64,000 nt of DNA from Minwuiaceae bacterium (GCA_028278525.1 JANQEE010000029.1:26829-90828); one strand, 5' to 3'; positions 32,945-42,376 are shown, counted from the first letter of the stretch. Made by a program: numbers and translations. Notes: generated from the letters alone by a model not told the origin.

Positions 32945-33027
32945 CCATGCCGGCCCGCTCCCCCGTCCCAACCACCCATAGGGTACCCTCGTGTGGGTGG
33001 TGGGGACGGGGGAGGGGACCGGCATGG
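32945..33027. repeat. Very long near-perfect inverted repeat
   Basis: Arms of about 34 bases flank a 15-base loop holding a GGGTACCC palindrome. The left arm begins CCATGCCGG and ends ACCACCCA (32978), and the right arm begins TGGGTGGT (32994) and ends CCGGCATGG. Only two or three mismatches or bulges interrupt the stem. It ends 20 bases before the aminotransferase start, just ahead of its AAAGGAGG site. It could be a terminator, an attenuator or the scar of a mobile element. Confidence 0.8.
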
Positions 33028-33046
33028 TCAAAAGGAGGAATCCAAC

Positions 33047-34249
33047 ATGTCGTTGATTGCCGCGCGGATGGGACGGATCAAGCCGTCGCCGAGTTCCATG
33101 GCGAGCCGGCGGGCGCGCGAACTGAAAGCGGCGGGGCGCGACATCATCGCGCTGACCGCAGGCGAGCCGGACTTCGAAACGCCGGACCATATCAAACAGG
33201 CGGTAGTGGAAGCGATGGCGCGGGGCGAGACGCGCTATACAGCCGTGGACGGCACGGCGGAGCTTAAGCAAGCCATCGCGGCCAAGTTCAAACGCGACAA
33301 CGGGCTGGACTATGCGCCAGATCAGATCATCGCCGGGAACGGCGGAAAACAGATTATTTTCAACGCATTATTGGCGACGATTGATCCTGGAGACGAAGTA
33401 ATTATCCCGGCGCCGTTCTGGGTGTCCTACCCCGACATGACGCTGCTTGCGGAGGGTGTGCCAGTGCTGCTGCCCTGCCCGGCCGACCAGGATTTCAAAC
33501 TGACGCCGGCGCAGTTGGAAGCGGCGATCACCGAGCGCACCAAATGGCTGATCCTGAATTCGCCCTGCAACCCGAGCGGCGCGACCTACAGCGCGGCGGA
33601 GCTTAAAGACCTCTCCGACGTGCTGGAGCGCCATCCGCAAGTGCATGTGCTGACGGACGATATCTACGAACACATTCTCTACGACGGCGCGACGTTCGCG
33701 ACACCGGCGCAAGTGACGCCGTCGCTGTACGAGCGGACGCTGACCATGAACGGTGTCTCCAAGGCCTATGCGATGACCGGCTGGCGGATCGGCTATGCCG
33801 GCGGGCCGACCGAGTTAATCAGGAACATGGCGACGTTACAGAGCCAGAGCACCTCCGGCCCATCGTCGATCAGCCAGGCGGCGGCAGTGGCGGCGCTGAA
33901 CGGGCCGCAGGAAATCGTTGCCGAACGGACGGCGGCGTTCAAAGAACGACGAGACGTGGTGGCCGAGATGTTAAACGATGCGGCGGGGCTCACCAGCCAC
34001 AAGCCCGAAGGCGCGTTTTACATGTATCCGGACTGCAGCGGACTGATCGGCCGGCGGACACCCAACGGCAAAGTGATCGAATCCGACCAGGATGTGGTGC
34101 TGTATCTGCTGGACTCGGTCGGCGTCGCGGCCGTTCAGGGCGAGGCTTACGGGCTATCGCCGTTTTTCCGGCTGTCGTTTGCCGCATCGATGGACGAGCT
34201 AACCGAGGCCTGCAAGCGAATTCAGAGCGCTACCCAAGCATTAGGATGA
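33047..34249 (+). CDS. Pyridoxal phosphate-dependent class I/II aminotransferase (aspartate aminotransferase-like)
   Basis: 400 aa from the ATG after AAAGGAGGAATCCAAC. Fold type I is clear: ALTAGEPDFETPDHIK near residue 38-53, PCNPSGATYS (about 180), DDIYEHILYDG (the Asp-x-x-Tyr that contacts PLP) and NGVSKAYAMTGWRIGYAGG with the PLP-Schiff base Lys (SKAYAMTGWR, about residue 246). The final Arg segment near FFRLSFAAS binds the substrate carboxylate. It is probably an aspartate/prephenate-type transaminase. It is convergent with the TRAP permease and overlaps its stop by nine bases. Confidence 0.92.
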   Translation: MSLIAARMGRIKPSPSSMASRRARELKAAGRDIIALTAGEPDFETPDHIKQAVVEAMARGETRYTAVDGTAELKQAIAAKFKRDNGLDYAPDQIIAGNGGKQIIFNALLATIDPGDEVIIPAPFWVSYPDMTLLAEGVPVLLPCPADQDFKLTPAQLEAAITERTKWLILNSPCNPSGATYSAAELKDLSDVLERHPQVHVLTDDIYEHILYDGATFATPAQVTPSLYERTLTMNGVSKAYAMTGWRIGYAGGPTELIRNMATLQSQSTSGPSSISQAAAVAALNGPQEIVAERTAAFKERRDVVAEMLNDAAGLTSHKPEGAFYMYPDCSGLIGRRTPNGKVIESDQDVVLYLLDSVGVAAVQGEAYGLSPFFRLSFAASMDELTEACKRIQSATQALG

Positions 34250-36283
34250 TACGCCAGCGGCAGCAACCGCCGCCTTCTCCTTCCGCCTGGCCATGACTTG
34301 CAGCACCATGACGGGCGCAACCAGCACAAGCGCGATCATTGCCGACTTCAGCCCCGGCGCAACGAACAGGATCGCGCCGAAGCGTAATAGCCAGCGTTGC
34401 ATGACGGGCATCGGCGCCAGCAGGTAACCGGTCAGCGACGCGCCGAGCAGGACGACGCCGAGGGTGCAGCCGGTAAACGCAATGATGAATTCCGACCAAC
34501 TGAACCCGTCGACCACCAGCAGCATCGACGGCGAGTAGACGAACACCATCGGCACCAGTGCCTTGGCATTGCCGAGGCGGAAGGCGGTAAGGCCGGTGCG
34601 GAACGGGTTGGCGCCGGCGATGCCGCCGGCCGCGTAGGCCGAGGTACAGACCGGCGGCGTGATGTCCGCCAGCACGCCGTAGAAGAGCACGAAGAAATGC
34701 GCGGCGATGGGCGGAATGCCGAACTGCACCAGAACCGGCGCGGCGATGGTGGCGACGATGATGTAGAGCGCGGTGGTCGGAATGCCGGCGCTCAGCGCAA
34801 CGCAGCAGATGGCGATGAAGATCAGCGAGAAGAACAGCACAAGCTGATCGATGGTGAACAACGCGAGCGGCATCAGCATGTCGACGAATTCCGCCGTCGT
34901 CACCGCGAACTGCGTGACGATGAAGGAAATGCGGAACGGCACGCCGGTGAGCGTCACCACGCCGACGATGATACCGACCGCGCCGGCGGCCGCGCCGACG
35001 GCGAGTGCGTATTTGGCGCCGAGTTGGAACGCCTCGAACAACGCGCCGATGGTGAGCCGGTTGCGCGGATTGAGGAAGCCGACCACGATGCAGGCGGTAA
35101 TCCCCCAGAACGCCGCCATGAACGGCGTATGGCCACGGATGATGATGGTGACGAGGATGATCAGCGGGATCAGGTTGGGCCAGCCGGTCTTCAGCACATG
35201 CCAGAGGTTCGGCAGCATGTCCGGCGGCAGGCCCTTGAGGCCTAGCTTCCGCGCCTCCAGATGCACGTTGGTGAAGACGCCGATGTAGTGCATCAGCGCC
35301 GGCACCAGGGCCGCCAGGATGACGGTGGTGTAGCTGACCTCCAGAAACTCCATCATGACGAAGGCGGCGGCGCCCATGATCGGCGGCGTGATCTGGCCGC
35401 CGGTGCTGCTGGCCGCTTCGACCGCGCCGGCGAAATGCGGCCGGTAGCCGATCCGCTTCATGGCCGGAATGGTAAGCGCGCCGGTCGTCACGGTATTGGC
35501 GATGGACGAGCCGGAGATGGTGCCGAACATTGCCGAGGCCATCACGCTTACCTTGGCCGGCCCGCCGCTGTAGCGGCCGGCCACGCACTGGGCGATGTCG
35601 ATGAAGAACTGACCCAGGCCCATGCGCGTGGCGATGGTGCCGAACAGCACGAAGTGGAAGACGAAGGTGGCGACCACCTTGACCGGGATGCCGTAGATCC
35701 CCTCGGTCGTCATGTAGATGTGGCTGATGAAACCGTCCCAGTTGGTGCCGGGGTGTTTCAGGGCGCCGGGCGCCCACTGGCCGAACACCGCATAGAGAAT
35801 GAACACGCCGACGATCAGCGGCAGCACCAGGCCCATCGCCCGGCGCGCCGCTTCCAGGATCAGCAGCACCATCGTGGTGCCCACGACCATGTCGGTCAGG
35901 TTCGGGTTGCCGATACGGAAAGTGAGCGAGGTGAGCGTAACCGGCAGATAGAGCGAGCAGAACACCGCGGCGCCGGCCAGCAGCCAGTCGTAGAGCGGCA
36001 CGTTGCCCGGCTTCCACCAGACCGACGCGGGGTCCGCGTCATTGATCCGTTTGGTGAGGCCGAAAACGATGAAGATCAGGCCGAGCACGAAGCCCAGATG
36101 AATGCCCTTATGCCAGTGCTCGGGCAGGATGCCGAAGCCGGCGGTGTAGTAGTGAAACGCCGAAAGACCGGCGAGCAACGCGCCGACCAGATAGGCGGCC
36201 GGCTTGAGCACCGACCGGAAATGCATTTCGGGGTCGTATTCGTGCTCGAGCGCGGCGGCGCGCTCAAGGTCGATCTTGGCCAT
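34241..36283 (-). CDS. TRAP transporter fused permease (4TM/12TM), TAXI type
   Basis: 680 aa. About 16-17 helices: the first four-helix (DctQ-like) part lies in residues about 25-130 and the large DctM-like part from about 135 to the end, with ASAMFGTISGSSIANTVTTG, PPIMGAAAFVMMEFLEVSY and DITPPVCTSAYAAGGIAGAN as the typical DctM blocks. Fused permeases of this sort work with TAXI-type substrate-binding proteins and import C4- or other dicarboxylates/amino acids using ion gradients. The TAXI binding protein is encoded just upstream (36394), with a terminator between them. Confidence 0.92.
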   Translation of the reverse strand: MAKIDLERAAALEHEYDPEMHFRSVLKPAAYLVGALLAGLSAFHYYTAGFGILPEHWHKGIHLGFVLGLIFIVFGLTKRINDADPASVWWKPGNVPLYDWLLAGAAVFCSLYLPVTLTSLTFRIGNPNLTDMVVGTTMVLLILEAARRAMGLVLPLIVGVFILYAVFGQWAPGALKHPGTNWDGFISHIYMTTEGIYGIPVKVVATFVFHFVLFGTIATRMGLGQFFIDIAQCVAGRYSGGPAKVSVMASAMFGTISGSSIANTVTTGALTIPAMKRIGYRPHFAGAVEAASSTGGQITPPIMGAAAFVMMEFLEVSYTTVILAALVPALMHYIGVFTNVHLEARKLGLKGLPPDMLPNLWHVLKTGWPNLIPLIILVTIIIRGHTPFMAAFWGITACIVVGFLNPRNRLTIGALFEAFQLGAKYALAVGAAAGAVGIIVGVVTLTGVPFRISFIVTQFAVTTAEFVDMLMPLALFTIDQLVLFFSLIFIAICCVALSAGIPTTALYIIVATIAAPVLVQFGIPPIAAHFFVLFYGVLADITPPVCTSAYAAGGIAGANPFRTGLTAFRLGNAKALVPMVFVYSPSMLLVVDGFSWSEFIIAFTGCTLGVVLLGASLTGYLLAPMPVMQRWLLRFGAILFVAPGLKSAMIALVLVAPVMVLQVMARRKEKAAVAAAGVSS

Positions 36284-36338
36284 CTGGTCGACGCCTCTTG
36301 CGGTCCGTCGGCCGGACCTAAGCTACGGAGAAAGAAAG

Positions 36339-36377
36339 GGCCACGGCCGGGGATGGAACGGGTCCCCGGCCGTGGCC
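36339..36377 (-). terminator. Rho-independent terminator between TAXI protein and permease
   Basis: GGCCACGGCCGGGGA and TCCCCGGCCGTGGCC pair perfectly over 15 bases around a 9-base loop. On the minus strand the stem is followed by a T-rich CTTTCTTTCTC tail. It lies between the binding-protein gene and the permease, so it would give more binding protein than permease. Confidence 0.75.
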
Positions 36378-36393
36378 GATACGGGTTAGCCGA

Positions 36394-37413
36394 TCAGTTG
36401 GCCGGCACTTTCATGCCGGCTTCCTTGTAGAACTTGGCCGCGCCCGGATGCATCGGAATACCGACCGCGTCCAGCGCTTTTTCCATCTGGATCGCCTTGC
36501 CCTTCGCGTGACCCTTGTCGAGCAGCTTGCGGGTGTTCTTGTTCCAGAGCGCCTTGGTGATGTCGTAGATCAACTCATCGCTCGCATCCGCGCTGACCAG
36601 CCATTGGGCGCCGACCGCCAACGTCGCGGTGTCGGTATCGATGCCTTCGTAGACGCCCGCCGGCACCTTTTCGTCGTAGTAGAACGGTGCCTTCTCCTTG
36701 ACGATTGCCGCTTCCTTGGCGCCGATCGGCAACAGGCGTCCACCGACGGTGGTGGCCAGTTCGGCAATAGCGGCCTGCGGATAGCCGGTCACGGTAATCA
36801 TCGCTTCCAACTGGCCGTCGCGCATCCGCTCGATCGACTGGGTGCTGTTCAGGTATTCGGCCTGGTAGTCGACATTCTCTTTCATGCCGTGCGCTTCCAG
36901 GATCAGCACCGCGCCGACCTTGGCGCCGGACGCCTGCAGGCCAATGCCGATGCGTTTGCCCTTCAGGTCGGTGACCTTCTTGAAGGGCGAGTCCTTACGT
37001 ACCACGACATGGATATGCTCAGGATACAGGTTGGCCAGGACGCGAAGCTTCTTCAGCGGTTCCTTGCCGTCGAACACGCCGGAGCCGTTATAAGCCCAGT
37101 AGGTCACGTCGGATTGCGCGAAACCGGAATCGACCACGCCCGACTGGATCGAGTTCACGTTGGCGACCGAACCGTTGGCCGACATGGCGATGGCGACCAG
37201 ACCAGGCACACCGCAGCTGCCGCGCTTGTCGCAAGGCCGCGAGCCGGGCGGGTTGCTGACCGCGTTGGCGATCAGGCCGGCGATCGGATAATAGGTGCCG
37301 CCGGCGCTGCCGCTGGCGATCTTGAAGAACTTCATTTCCTGCGCCTGCACCGTGGCAAACGCCGCGGCGGCCGCAAGCGCGGCACCGGCAACCAAAATTC
37401 TGGTAAATTTCAT
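36394..37413 (-). CDS. TAXI family TRAP transporter solute-binding protein
   Basis: 339 aa with a Sec signal peptide (MKFTRILVAGAALAAAAAFA to about residue 25). The TAXI fold is evident: FFKIASGSAGGTYYPIAGLI near the start, QSGVVDSGFAQSDVTYWAYNG, then the second half with KGKRIGIGLQASGAKVGAVL and IERMRDGQLEAMITVTGYPQ, as in other TAXI proteins. It binds the solute in the periplasm and hands it to the fused permease encoded downstream. The solute may be glutamate/aromatic or dicarboxylate-like, and the neighbours give no firm clue. A Cys-rich insertion (CDKRGSCGVPG) is unusual. Confidence 0.93.
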   Translation of the reverse strand: MKFTRILVAGAALAAAAAFATVQAQEMKFFKIASGSAGGTYYPIAGLIANAVSNPPGSRPCDKRGSCGVPGLVAIAMSANGSVANVNSIQSGVVDSGFAQSDVTYWAYNGSGVFDGKEPLKKLRVLANLYPEHIHVVVRKDSPFKKVTDLKGKRIGIGLQASGAKVGAVLILEAHGMKENVDYQAEYLNSTQSIERMRDGQLEAMITVTGYPQAAIAELATTVGGRLLPIGAKEAAIVKEKAPFYYDEKVPAGVYEGIDTDTATLAVGAQWLVSADASDELIYDITKALWNKNTRKLLDKGHAKGKAIQMEKALDAVGIPMHPGAAKFYKEAGMKVPAN

Positions 37414-37556
37414 CTCTGCCTCTCTGGATCGGAATACGATGCCCGTTTCATAGACTTCTAACCTATTCTACCGCCATTCGACGCGGCTTGGGAACGATAT
37501 CGGCCAAACCGCGCGAAATCACATCTTTGCCACATCGGGAAAGGACGGCAACGCCA

Positions 37557-38345
37557 ATGACCACCGACAAACTGACGATCGAAAAAGACTCTGGCGTTGC
37601 ATGGCTGACCATTAACCAACCGGAGCGGCGAAACGCCTTCTCCCTGGCGATGTGGCAGGCGGTGCCGGCGGTCATGGCCGACTGCGCCGCGGACGATGCA
37701 GTCAAGGCAATCGTGCTCACCGGCGCCGGCGACAAGGCGTTCTCCGCCGGCAACGATATCTCGGAATTCGGCGAATTGCGGTCCACGCCGGAGCAGATCG
37801 CCGCCTACCACGCCACCACCCAGCGTGCCTACGCGGCGATTTCCGGCGCGGCGAAACCGACCATCGCGATGATCCAGGGGTTCTGCATCGGCGGCGGGCT
37901 CGAAGTCTCGCAACTCTGCGACCTGCAGATCGCTGCCGACAACGCCCGCTTCGCGGTGACGCCGGCACGGCTCGGCCTCGGCTACAAGTACGAGGACGTG
38001 CGGCTCTTGACCCGCAACGTCAGCGCGAAACACGCGAAGGAGCTACTATTCACGGCGCGTGTTTTCGACGCCCACGACGCGCTGGCCATGGGGCTGGTCA
38101 ACCGTGTCGTCCCGGCTGCCGAGGTGGCGGCCTTCACGGACGACTACGCCCGCACCATCGCCGCCAACGCACCATTATCGGTGCAGGCGGCGAAGGTCAT
38201 CGTCGGCGAAGCAACAAAACCAGAGGCCGACGCCGACCTTGAGCTCTGCCGGCGCTGGGTCGAAAAGTGCGACAACAGCGCCGACTACCGCGAAGGCCAG
38301 CGCGCCTTCGCCGAAAAGCGGAAGCCAGCGTTCACCGGGCAATAG
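37557..38345 (+). CDS. Enoyl-CoA hydratase/isomerase family protein
   Basis: 262 aa from the ATG giving MTTDKLTIEKDSGVAW. Crotonase fold: NQPERRNAFSLAM (substrate site), SAGNDISEFGEL (the oxyanion-hole and CoA-binding part), and GFCIGGGLEVSQLCDLQIA with the second oxyanion-hole Gly. Catalytic Glu positions of a hydratase are partly visible, so hydratase, isomerase or another crotonase reaction is possible. It sits 13 bases ahead of the tartrate dehydratase-like gene, so the two are one transcript. The tail AEKRKPAFTGQ is typical for hydratases in this group. Confidence 0.88.
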   Translation: MTTDKLTIEKDSGVAWLTINQPERRNAFSLAMWQAVPAVMADCAADDAVKAIVLTGAGDKAFSAGNDISEFGELRSTPEQIAAYHATTQRAYAAISGAAKPTIAMIQGFCIGGGLEVSQLCDLQIAADNARFAVTPARLGLGYKYEDVRLLTRNVSAKHAKELLFTARVFDAHDALAMGLVNRVVPAAEVAAFTDDYARTIAANAPLSVQAAKVIVGEATKPEADADLELCRRWVEKCDNSADYREGQRAFAEKRKPAFTGQ

Positions 38346-38358
38346 CGGCAGGCCTGCC

Positions 38359-39525
38359 ATGCGCATCGTCGACGTTCGGGAACGGACCGTCCCAATCTCA
38401 CGCTACGCCGATCCCGACCTGCCGTCGGGCGGCCTTAACACCAGCATCGTCGCCCTGATGTCGGATACGAAAAGAAACGGCGAGCCCGTTGTCGGCTATG
38501 GATTTTCGTCGGTTGGCAGGTTCGCCCAGGGCGGGCTGATCAGGGAGCGCTTCGCGCCGCGTCTGCTGGCGGCCGAAGACGACGCGCTGGCGGGAACGGA
38601 CGGCCAGCCGGTCGACCCGTTCAAGGCCTGGGCGGCGATGATGGCCGGCGAGAAACCGGGCGGGCATGGGGAGCGCTGCATCGCGGTCGGCACGCTGGAC
38701 ATGGCTGTCTGGGATCTGGCGGCAAAACTGGCGGACAAACCGCTTTACCGATACTTGGCCGAGACGGTCGGCCGGCCGTTGGACGAGAGCCCGGTCCCGG
38801 TTTACGCGGGTGGCGGCTACTACTTTCCGGAAGACGATATCGGGTGTCTCGAGGACGAGGTTCGGCGCTTCGTCGACCTGGGATTCCGCGATGTGAAAAT
38901 GAAGATCGGCGCACTGCCGGTCGAGCAGGAGCTGAAACGAATCGAAGCCGTGATTTCGGTGTTGTCGGACGGAAACCGCCTGGCCGTCGATGCGATGAAC
39001 GCCTATAGCGCCGACGAGGCCTTGACCGCGGCGGCGGCACTCGCGCCCTATCGCCTGCGCTGGTTCGAGGACATCTGCGACCCGCTGGACTACCGGACCC
39101 ATGCGGCGGTGGCCGAGGCTTACGGACCGCCGCTCTCGGCCGGAGAGGCTCTCTTCTCCGCCGCCGACGCGGCCAACCTGCTTCGCTACGGCGGGCTCCG
39201 GCCCGGCCACGACGTGCTGACCTTCGACCCGGCACACTGCTACGGATTGCCGGAATACATCCGCATTGTTGAGCTGTTCGAGTCGGCCGGCTGGTCTTCG
39301 CGAGACTTCCAGCCGCATGGCGGTCATCTATTTGGGCTGCATGTCGCCGCCGGACTCGGCCTCGGCGGCGCCGAATGCAACCCGCATAACTTCCAGCCGT
39401 TCGGCGGCTTCGGCGACGAACAGCGGGTTGTCGACGGCACAGTCGCCCCACCGGACGCGCCGGGGATCGGCTTCGAAACCCGCGAGAGCCTGATCGACCT
39501 GTTCGGAAGCCTGACCGCCGACTAG
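38359..39525 (+). CDS. Enolase-superfamily acid-sugar dehydratase, D-tartrate dehydratase-like
   Basis: 388 aa. The sequence is close to the Bradyrhizobium D-tartrate dehydratase (TarD) pattern: RIVDVRERTVPIS at the start, EKPGGHGERCIAVGTLDMAV, the catalytic Lys stretch FRDVKMKIGALPVEQ (K-M-K), the metal ligands DAMN, FEDICDPLDY and GEALFS, and the catalytic His in FQPHGGHLFGLH. The enzyme abstracts an alpha proton from an acid sugar and eliminates water. The usual substrate in the family is D-tartrate, but the divergence (DAMN in place of DANG) leaves it open. It is co-transcribed with the crotonase gene. Confidence 0.86.
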   Translation: MRIVDVRERTVPISRYADPDLPSGGLNTSIVALMSDTKRNGEPVVGYGFSSVGRFAQGGLIRERFAPRLLAAEDDALAGTDGQPVDPFKAWAAMMAGEKPGGHGERCIAVGTLDMAVWDLAAKLADKPLYRYLAETVGRPLDESPVPVYAGGGYYFPEDDIGCLEDEVRRFVDLGFRDVKMKIGALPVEQELKRIEAVISVLSDGNRLAVDAMNAYSADEALTAAAALAPYRLRWFEDICDPLDYRTHAAVAEAYGPPLSAGEALFSAADAANLLRYGGLRPGHDVLTFDPAHCYGLPEYIRIVELFESAGWSSRDFQPHGGHLFGLHVAAGLGLGGAECNPHNFQPFGGFGDEQRVVDGTVAPPDAPGIGFETRESLIDLFGSLTAD

Positions 39526-39977
39526 CCGGCCTGCCCCGGGAAGCGTTCGCCGGCTGCAGGCGCCAGGTCGGGCAGCCAGGTCTCGTGCACATGCAGCCAT
39601 TCGACGCCGTTGGGCGCACCCTCGCGGCGGCCGAACAGGACAGTGCTGAGGCGGGCCGAAGTCTCGTCGCCGGCTCGGTGCCATTCCTCGTAGGTGACCA
39701 GCGCATGGTCGCCGATCAGCCGATGGAAGCGATAGTTCTCGACCCAGATTTCGAAGGATCGGGCGTTCTCGGCCATGGCGCCATGCGCACCGTCGAACTC
39801 CTCGATCAACGGCGCCCGTTCGGTGCGCGTGCCGCGCGGGCTGACGATGAAAAAGTCGTCACCGATGACGCTATCGAAACGGCGGAACGCATCCGGTGTA
39901 CGCGGCAGCACGCCGGCCAGCCAATCGCGCAGGAAAACGTGAAGGTCGACGACTTCCCGCTCGCAAAGATCTCGCAT
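39522..39977 (-). CDS. SnoaL/NTF2-like family protein
   Basis: 151 aa, a single-domain protein of the NTF2-like fold size. Patterns such as FRRFDSVIGDDFFIVSPRG, VENYRFHRLIGDHALVTYEE and the aromatic-rich end (WLHVHETWLPDL) suit a small cone-shaped barrel with a hydrophobic pocket. Members include polyketide cyclases, SnoaL-like hydrolases and DUF4440 proteins; this one has no recognised catalytic set. It ends inside the last codon of the convergent tartrate dehydratase gene. It is possibly co-transcribed with the hydrolase at 39991. Confidence 0.65.
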   Translation of the reverse strand: MRDLCEREVVDLHVFLRDWLAGVLPRTPDAFRRFDSVIGDDFFIVSPRGTRTERAPLIEEFDGAHGAMAENARSFEIWVENYRFHRLIGDHALVTYEEWHRAGDETSARLSTVLFGRREGAPNGVEWLHVHETWLPDLAPAAGERFPGQAG

Positions 39978-39990
39978 TATAAGTCCGCCC

Positions 39991-40806
39991 CTAGAACTTG
40001 CGGGTCTCGCCCGGCTGCATGACGACCACCGTTCCGTCGTAGTCGCCGAGCGCCGCCTTGAACTGTTCCGGCGTGCCTTTGAGCGGCGGGAACGTGCCGT
40101 AATGCATCGGCACCACGGTCTTGGTCTTGAGCAATTCCGTGACGGCGTAGGCCGCGTGCTTCGGCCCCATCGTGAAATGGCCGCCGATCGGCAGCAGCGC
40201 GACGTTCGGGTCGTAGAACGAGCCGATGAAGGCCATGTCGGCGAACACGCCCGTATCGCCGGCGTGGTAGAATGTCTTGCCGTCTTCCAGTTCGACGATG
40301 TAGCCGGCCGGCTCGCCGCCCGGGAAAACCCGGATCTTGCCGGTCTCCGGGTCTTTGTACATCACCGCCGAACTATGCTCGGCGCGGACCATGGTGACGG
40401 TGATGCCCTCGCCGAGCGGCTGGATCGGTCCGCTCTTGTTGAAGCGGATCAACTGCTCCTTGGGCACGATGCCGAGGGTGCGGAAGGTCTGGCCCATGTC
40501 GGCGTTCATCGCGACCTTGGCGCCAGTCATTTTCGCAATTTCCGCTGTGTCCCCGATATGATCGCCGTGGCCGTGGGTGACCAGGATGAGGTCGACCTGC
40601 CCGAGCTTTGTCAGGTCCTTCAACTCTTCCGGCGTTTTCGGGTTCTTGGTGATGAACGGGTCGATCAGGATCACCTTGCCGCCGGGCGAGGTGATCTTGA
40701 ACGCTGCCTGCCCAAACCACTGAACGTCCGCCGCCCGCGCCGCGCCGGTGGCCAACAGGCCAATCGCGACGACGCCCAACGCAACCCTGAACAGTCTCCC
40801 CGTCAT
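39991..40806 (-). CDS. Exported metallo-beta-lactamase fold metal-dependent hydrolase
   Basis: 271 aa from MTGRLFRVALGVVAIG, preceded by a signal-type segment that ends near ARA, so it is probably periplasmic. The MBL Zn-binding motif THGHGDHIGD (H-x-H-x-D-H) is complete at about residue 80, with later ligands in AEHSSAVM and AGDTGVFADM, and a C-terminal MHYGTFP His. It belongs to the UPF0173-type group of metal-dependent hydrolases. Substrate unknown. The gene is followed within 13 bases by the NTF2-like gene. Confidence 0.88.
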   Translation of the reverse strand: MTGRLFRVALGVVAIGLLATGAARAADVQWFGQAAFKITSPGGKVILIDPFITKNPKTPEELKDLTKLGQVDLILVTHGHGDHIGDTAEIAKMTGAKVAMNADMGQTFRTLGIVPKEQLIRFNKSGPIQPLGEGITVTMVRAEHSSAVMYKDPETGKIRVFPGGEPAGYIVELEDGKTFYHAGDTGVFADMAFIGSFYDPNVALLPIGGHFTMGPKHAAYAVTELLKTKTVVPMHYGTFPPLKGTPEQFKAALGDYDGTVVVMQPGETRKF

Positions 40807-40878
40807 CTCGCCTCTCCCGCAGAAAGCCATGTAGTTACATGATTGTGATCCGCCTACTCCGCGGTTGGCAAGCGGCTA

Positions 40879-42234
40879 TTACGGAGATGTGACCGCTTCC
40901 CGGTTGCGGCGGGCGGCCTGGCCGGCGACCAGACGCACCTTGCGGGGCGCGGCTTTCCAGATGCAGAGGATCGACAACGCGCCGAATCCGGCCGCCAGCA
41001 TAAAAGCAGGCGCATAGCTGCCGGTCGCGTCGAAGATCGCGCCTGCGGCCCACGGCCCGATCCCTGCGCCGAGGCCGGACGCCAGACTGAGCGTGCCGAA
41101 GATGGTGCCGTAGCGCCTGCCCTGGAACAGTTCCATCGCCGACGCGCCGGACAGCGACGACAGGCCGTAGCCGAGTAGACCCTGCGCCGCGATCATCACG
41201 TACATCAGTATGGGCGACGGATAGCGGCCGATCAGCAGCAGCGCGATGTAGCAAAGCACGAAGCCCGATGCGCCGACGGTCCAGGCCCATTCGCGGCCGA
41301 TCCGGTCCGACAGATGACCGATCGAAATCTGCCCGGCAATGCCCATCAGGCCCACCAGGCCCAGCGCCAGGGCCGCGACATCGGGCGCGAAACCGGATTC
41401 GCTCAAATACTTGGTCTGGTGAACCTGCACCGTGTACCAGCAGATCAGGCTGGAGAAGAACCCAAGGAACAGCCACCAGAAGCGAGCGGTGCGGATGGCG
41501 CGCGCCAGCGTCCAGTCGACCGCGGCCCAGGCCGGGTCGACGACGTTATCGGCGGCCTCGCGCGCGGGCCGCTCGCCATCGGGCGCGCGGTCGCCGTCGG
41601 GTTCCAGCCCCAGGTCGTGCGGGTGGCGGCGCTGCAGGAGGAAGTTGAGCGGCACGAGGATGACCCAGGTGAGCGCGGCCATGGAGAGACAGGCGCGGCG
41701 CCAGCCGAACCCCTCGATCAGCCCCTGCAGCCACGGCAGCAGCAGGATCGAACCGACGCCGACGCCGGAAAAGGCGATGCCGACGGCGAGGCCCCGCTTC
41801 CGTTCGAACCAGTTCGGCAGGAAGATAGAATGGCCGATGTAGCTCATGCAGATGCTGCCGCCGACGACCAGCAGGCCGAGAGTCAGATAAAGATGCCAGG
41901 GCTGCGTCACCAGAACGGCCAGCGCCATGCCGCCGCTGACCAGTGTGGCGCCGAACGGAATGACCAAGCGCGGCCCGAACCGGTCCATCATGCTGCCGAC
42001 GAACGGCGAATAAAGCATCGATGCGAAAAAGCCGATGGAAAACGCGGCAGCCGTTGTCGCTCGCGACCAGCCGAATTCTTCCAGGATCGGCGGATAGAGC
42101 AGCGAGAACGCGGTCCGCGTGTTGATCGCGATGCCCATGGTGACGAACGCGACCGCAATCACCACCCAACCGTAATAGAATGGCAGGCGGGTCGCGCGGT
42201 GCGCCGGGGCCGGGCGTGGCGGTGTCGTCGTCAT
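40879..42234 (-). CDS. MFS transporter
   Basis: 451 aa with 12 hydrophobic helices and the MFS signature between helices 2 and 3 (FVGSMMDRFGPRLVIP, D-R-x-G-x-R-like) and the later HLSDRIGREWAWT. It resembles the oxalate:formate antiporter-like or monocarboxylate-type group (a central long cytoplasmic loop near residues 190-235). It probably exports or imports an organic acid. Given its position near the aromatic-catabolism genes it could move an aromatic acid, which is inference only. Monocistronic. Confidence 0.88.
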   Translation of the reverse strand: MTTTPPRPAPAHRATRLPFYYGWVVIAVAFVTMGIAINTRTAFSLLYPPILEEFGWSRATTAAAFSIGFFASMLYSPFVGSMMDRFGPRLVIPFGATLVSGGMALAVLVTQPWHLYLTLGLLVVGGSICMSYIGHSIFLPNWFERKRGLAVGIAFSGVGVGSILLLPWLQGLIEGFGWRRACLSMAALTWVILVPLNFLLQRRHPHDLGLEPDGDRAPDGERPAREAADNVVDPAWAAVDWTLARAIRTARFWWLFLGFFSSLICWYTVQVHQTKYLSESGFAPDVAALALGLVGLMGIAGQISIGHLSDRIGREWAWTVGASGFVLCYIALLLIGRYPSPILMYVMIAAQGLLGYGLSSLSGASAMELFQGRRYGTIFGTLSLASGLGAGIGPWAAGAIFDATGSYAPAFMLAAGFGALSILCIWKAAPRKVRLVAGQAARRNREAVTSP

Positions 42235-42376
42235 CGGGCCATGCTACGCGGCGGCGCGGGCTTGGGAAGGGCTCGACCGAAATAACCTTGGATGACGCGA
42301 CTCGTAATTAAATAACGCTATAAAGAAATCGGATGATCAGATTGATTTACAACGGATATTCAAAGGCGAGGAGGCC

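Noticed and set aside
34230..36017. 595-aa minus-strand ORF in a second frame of the TRAP permease gene
   Set aside because: It overlaps the real permease in another frame on the same strand and is rich in Arg/His/Gly with no helices.
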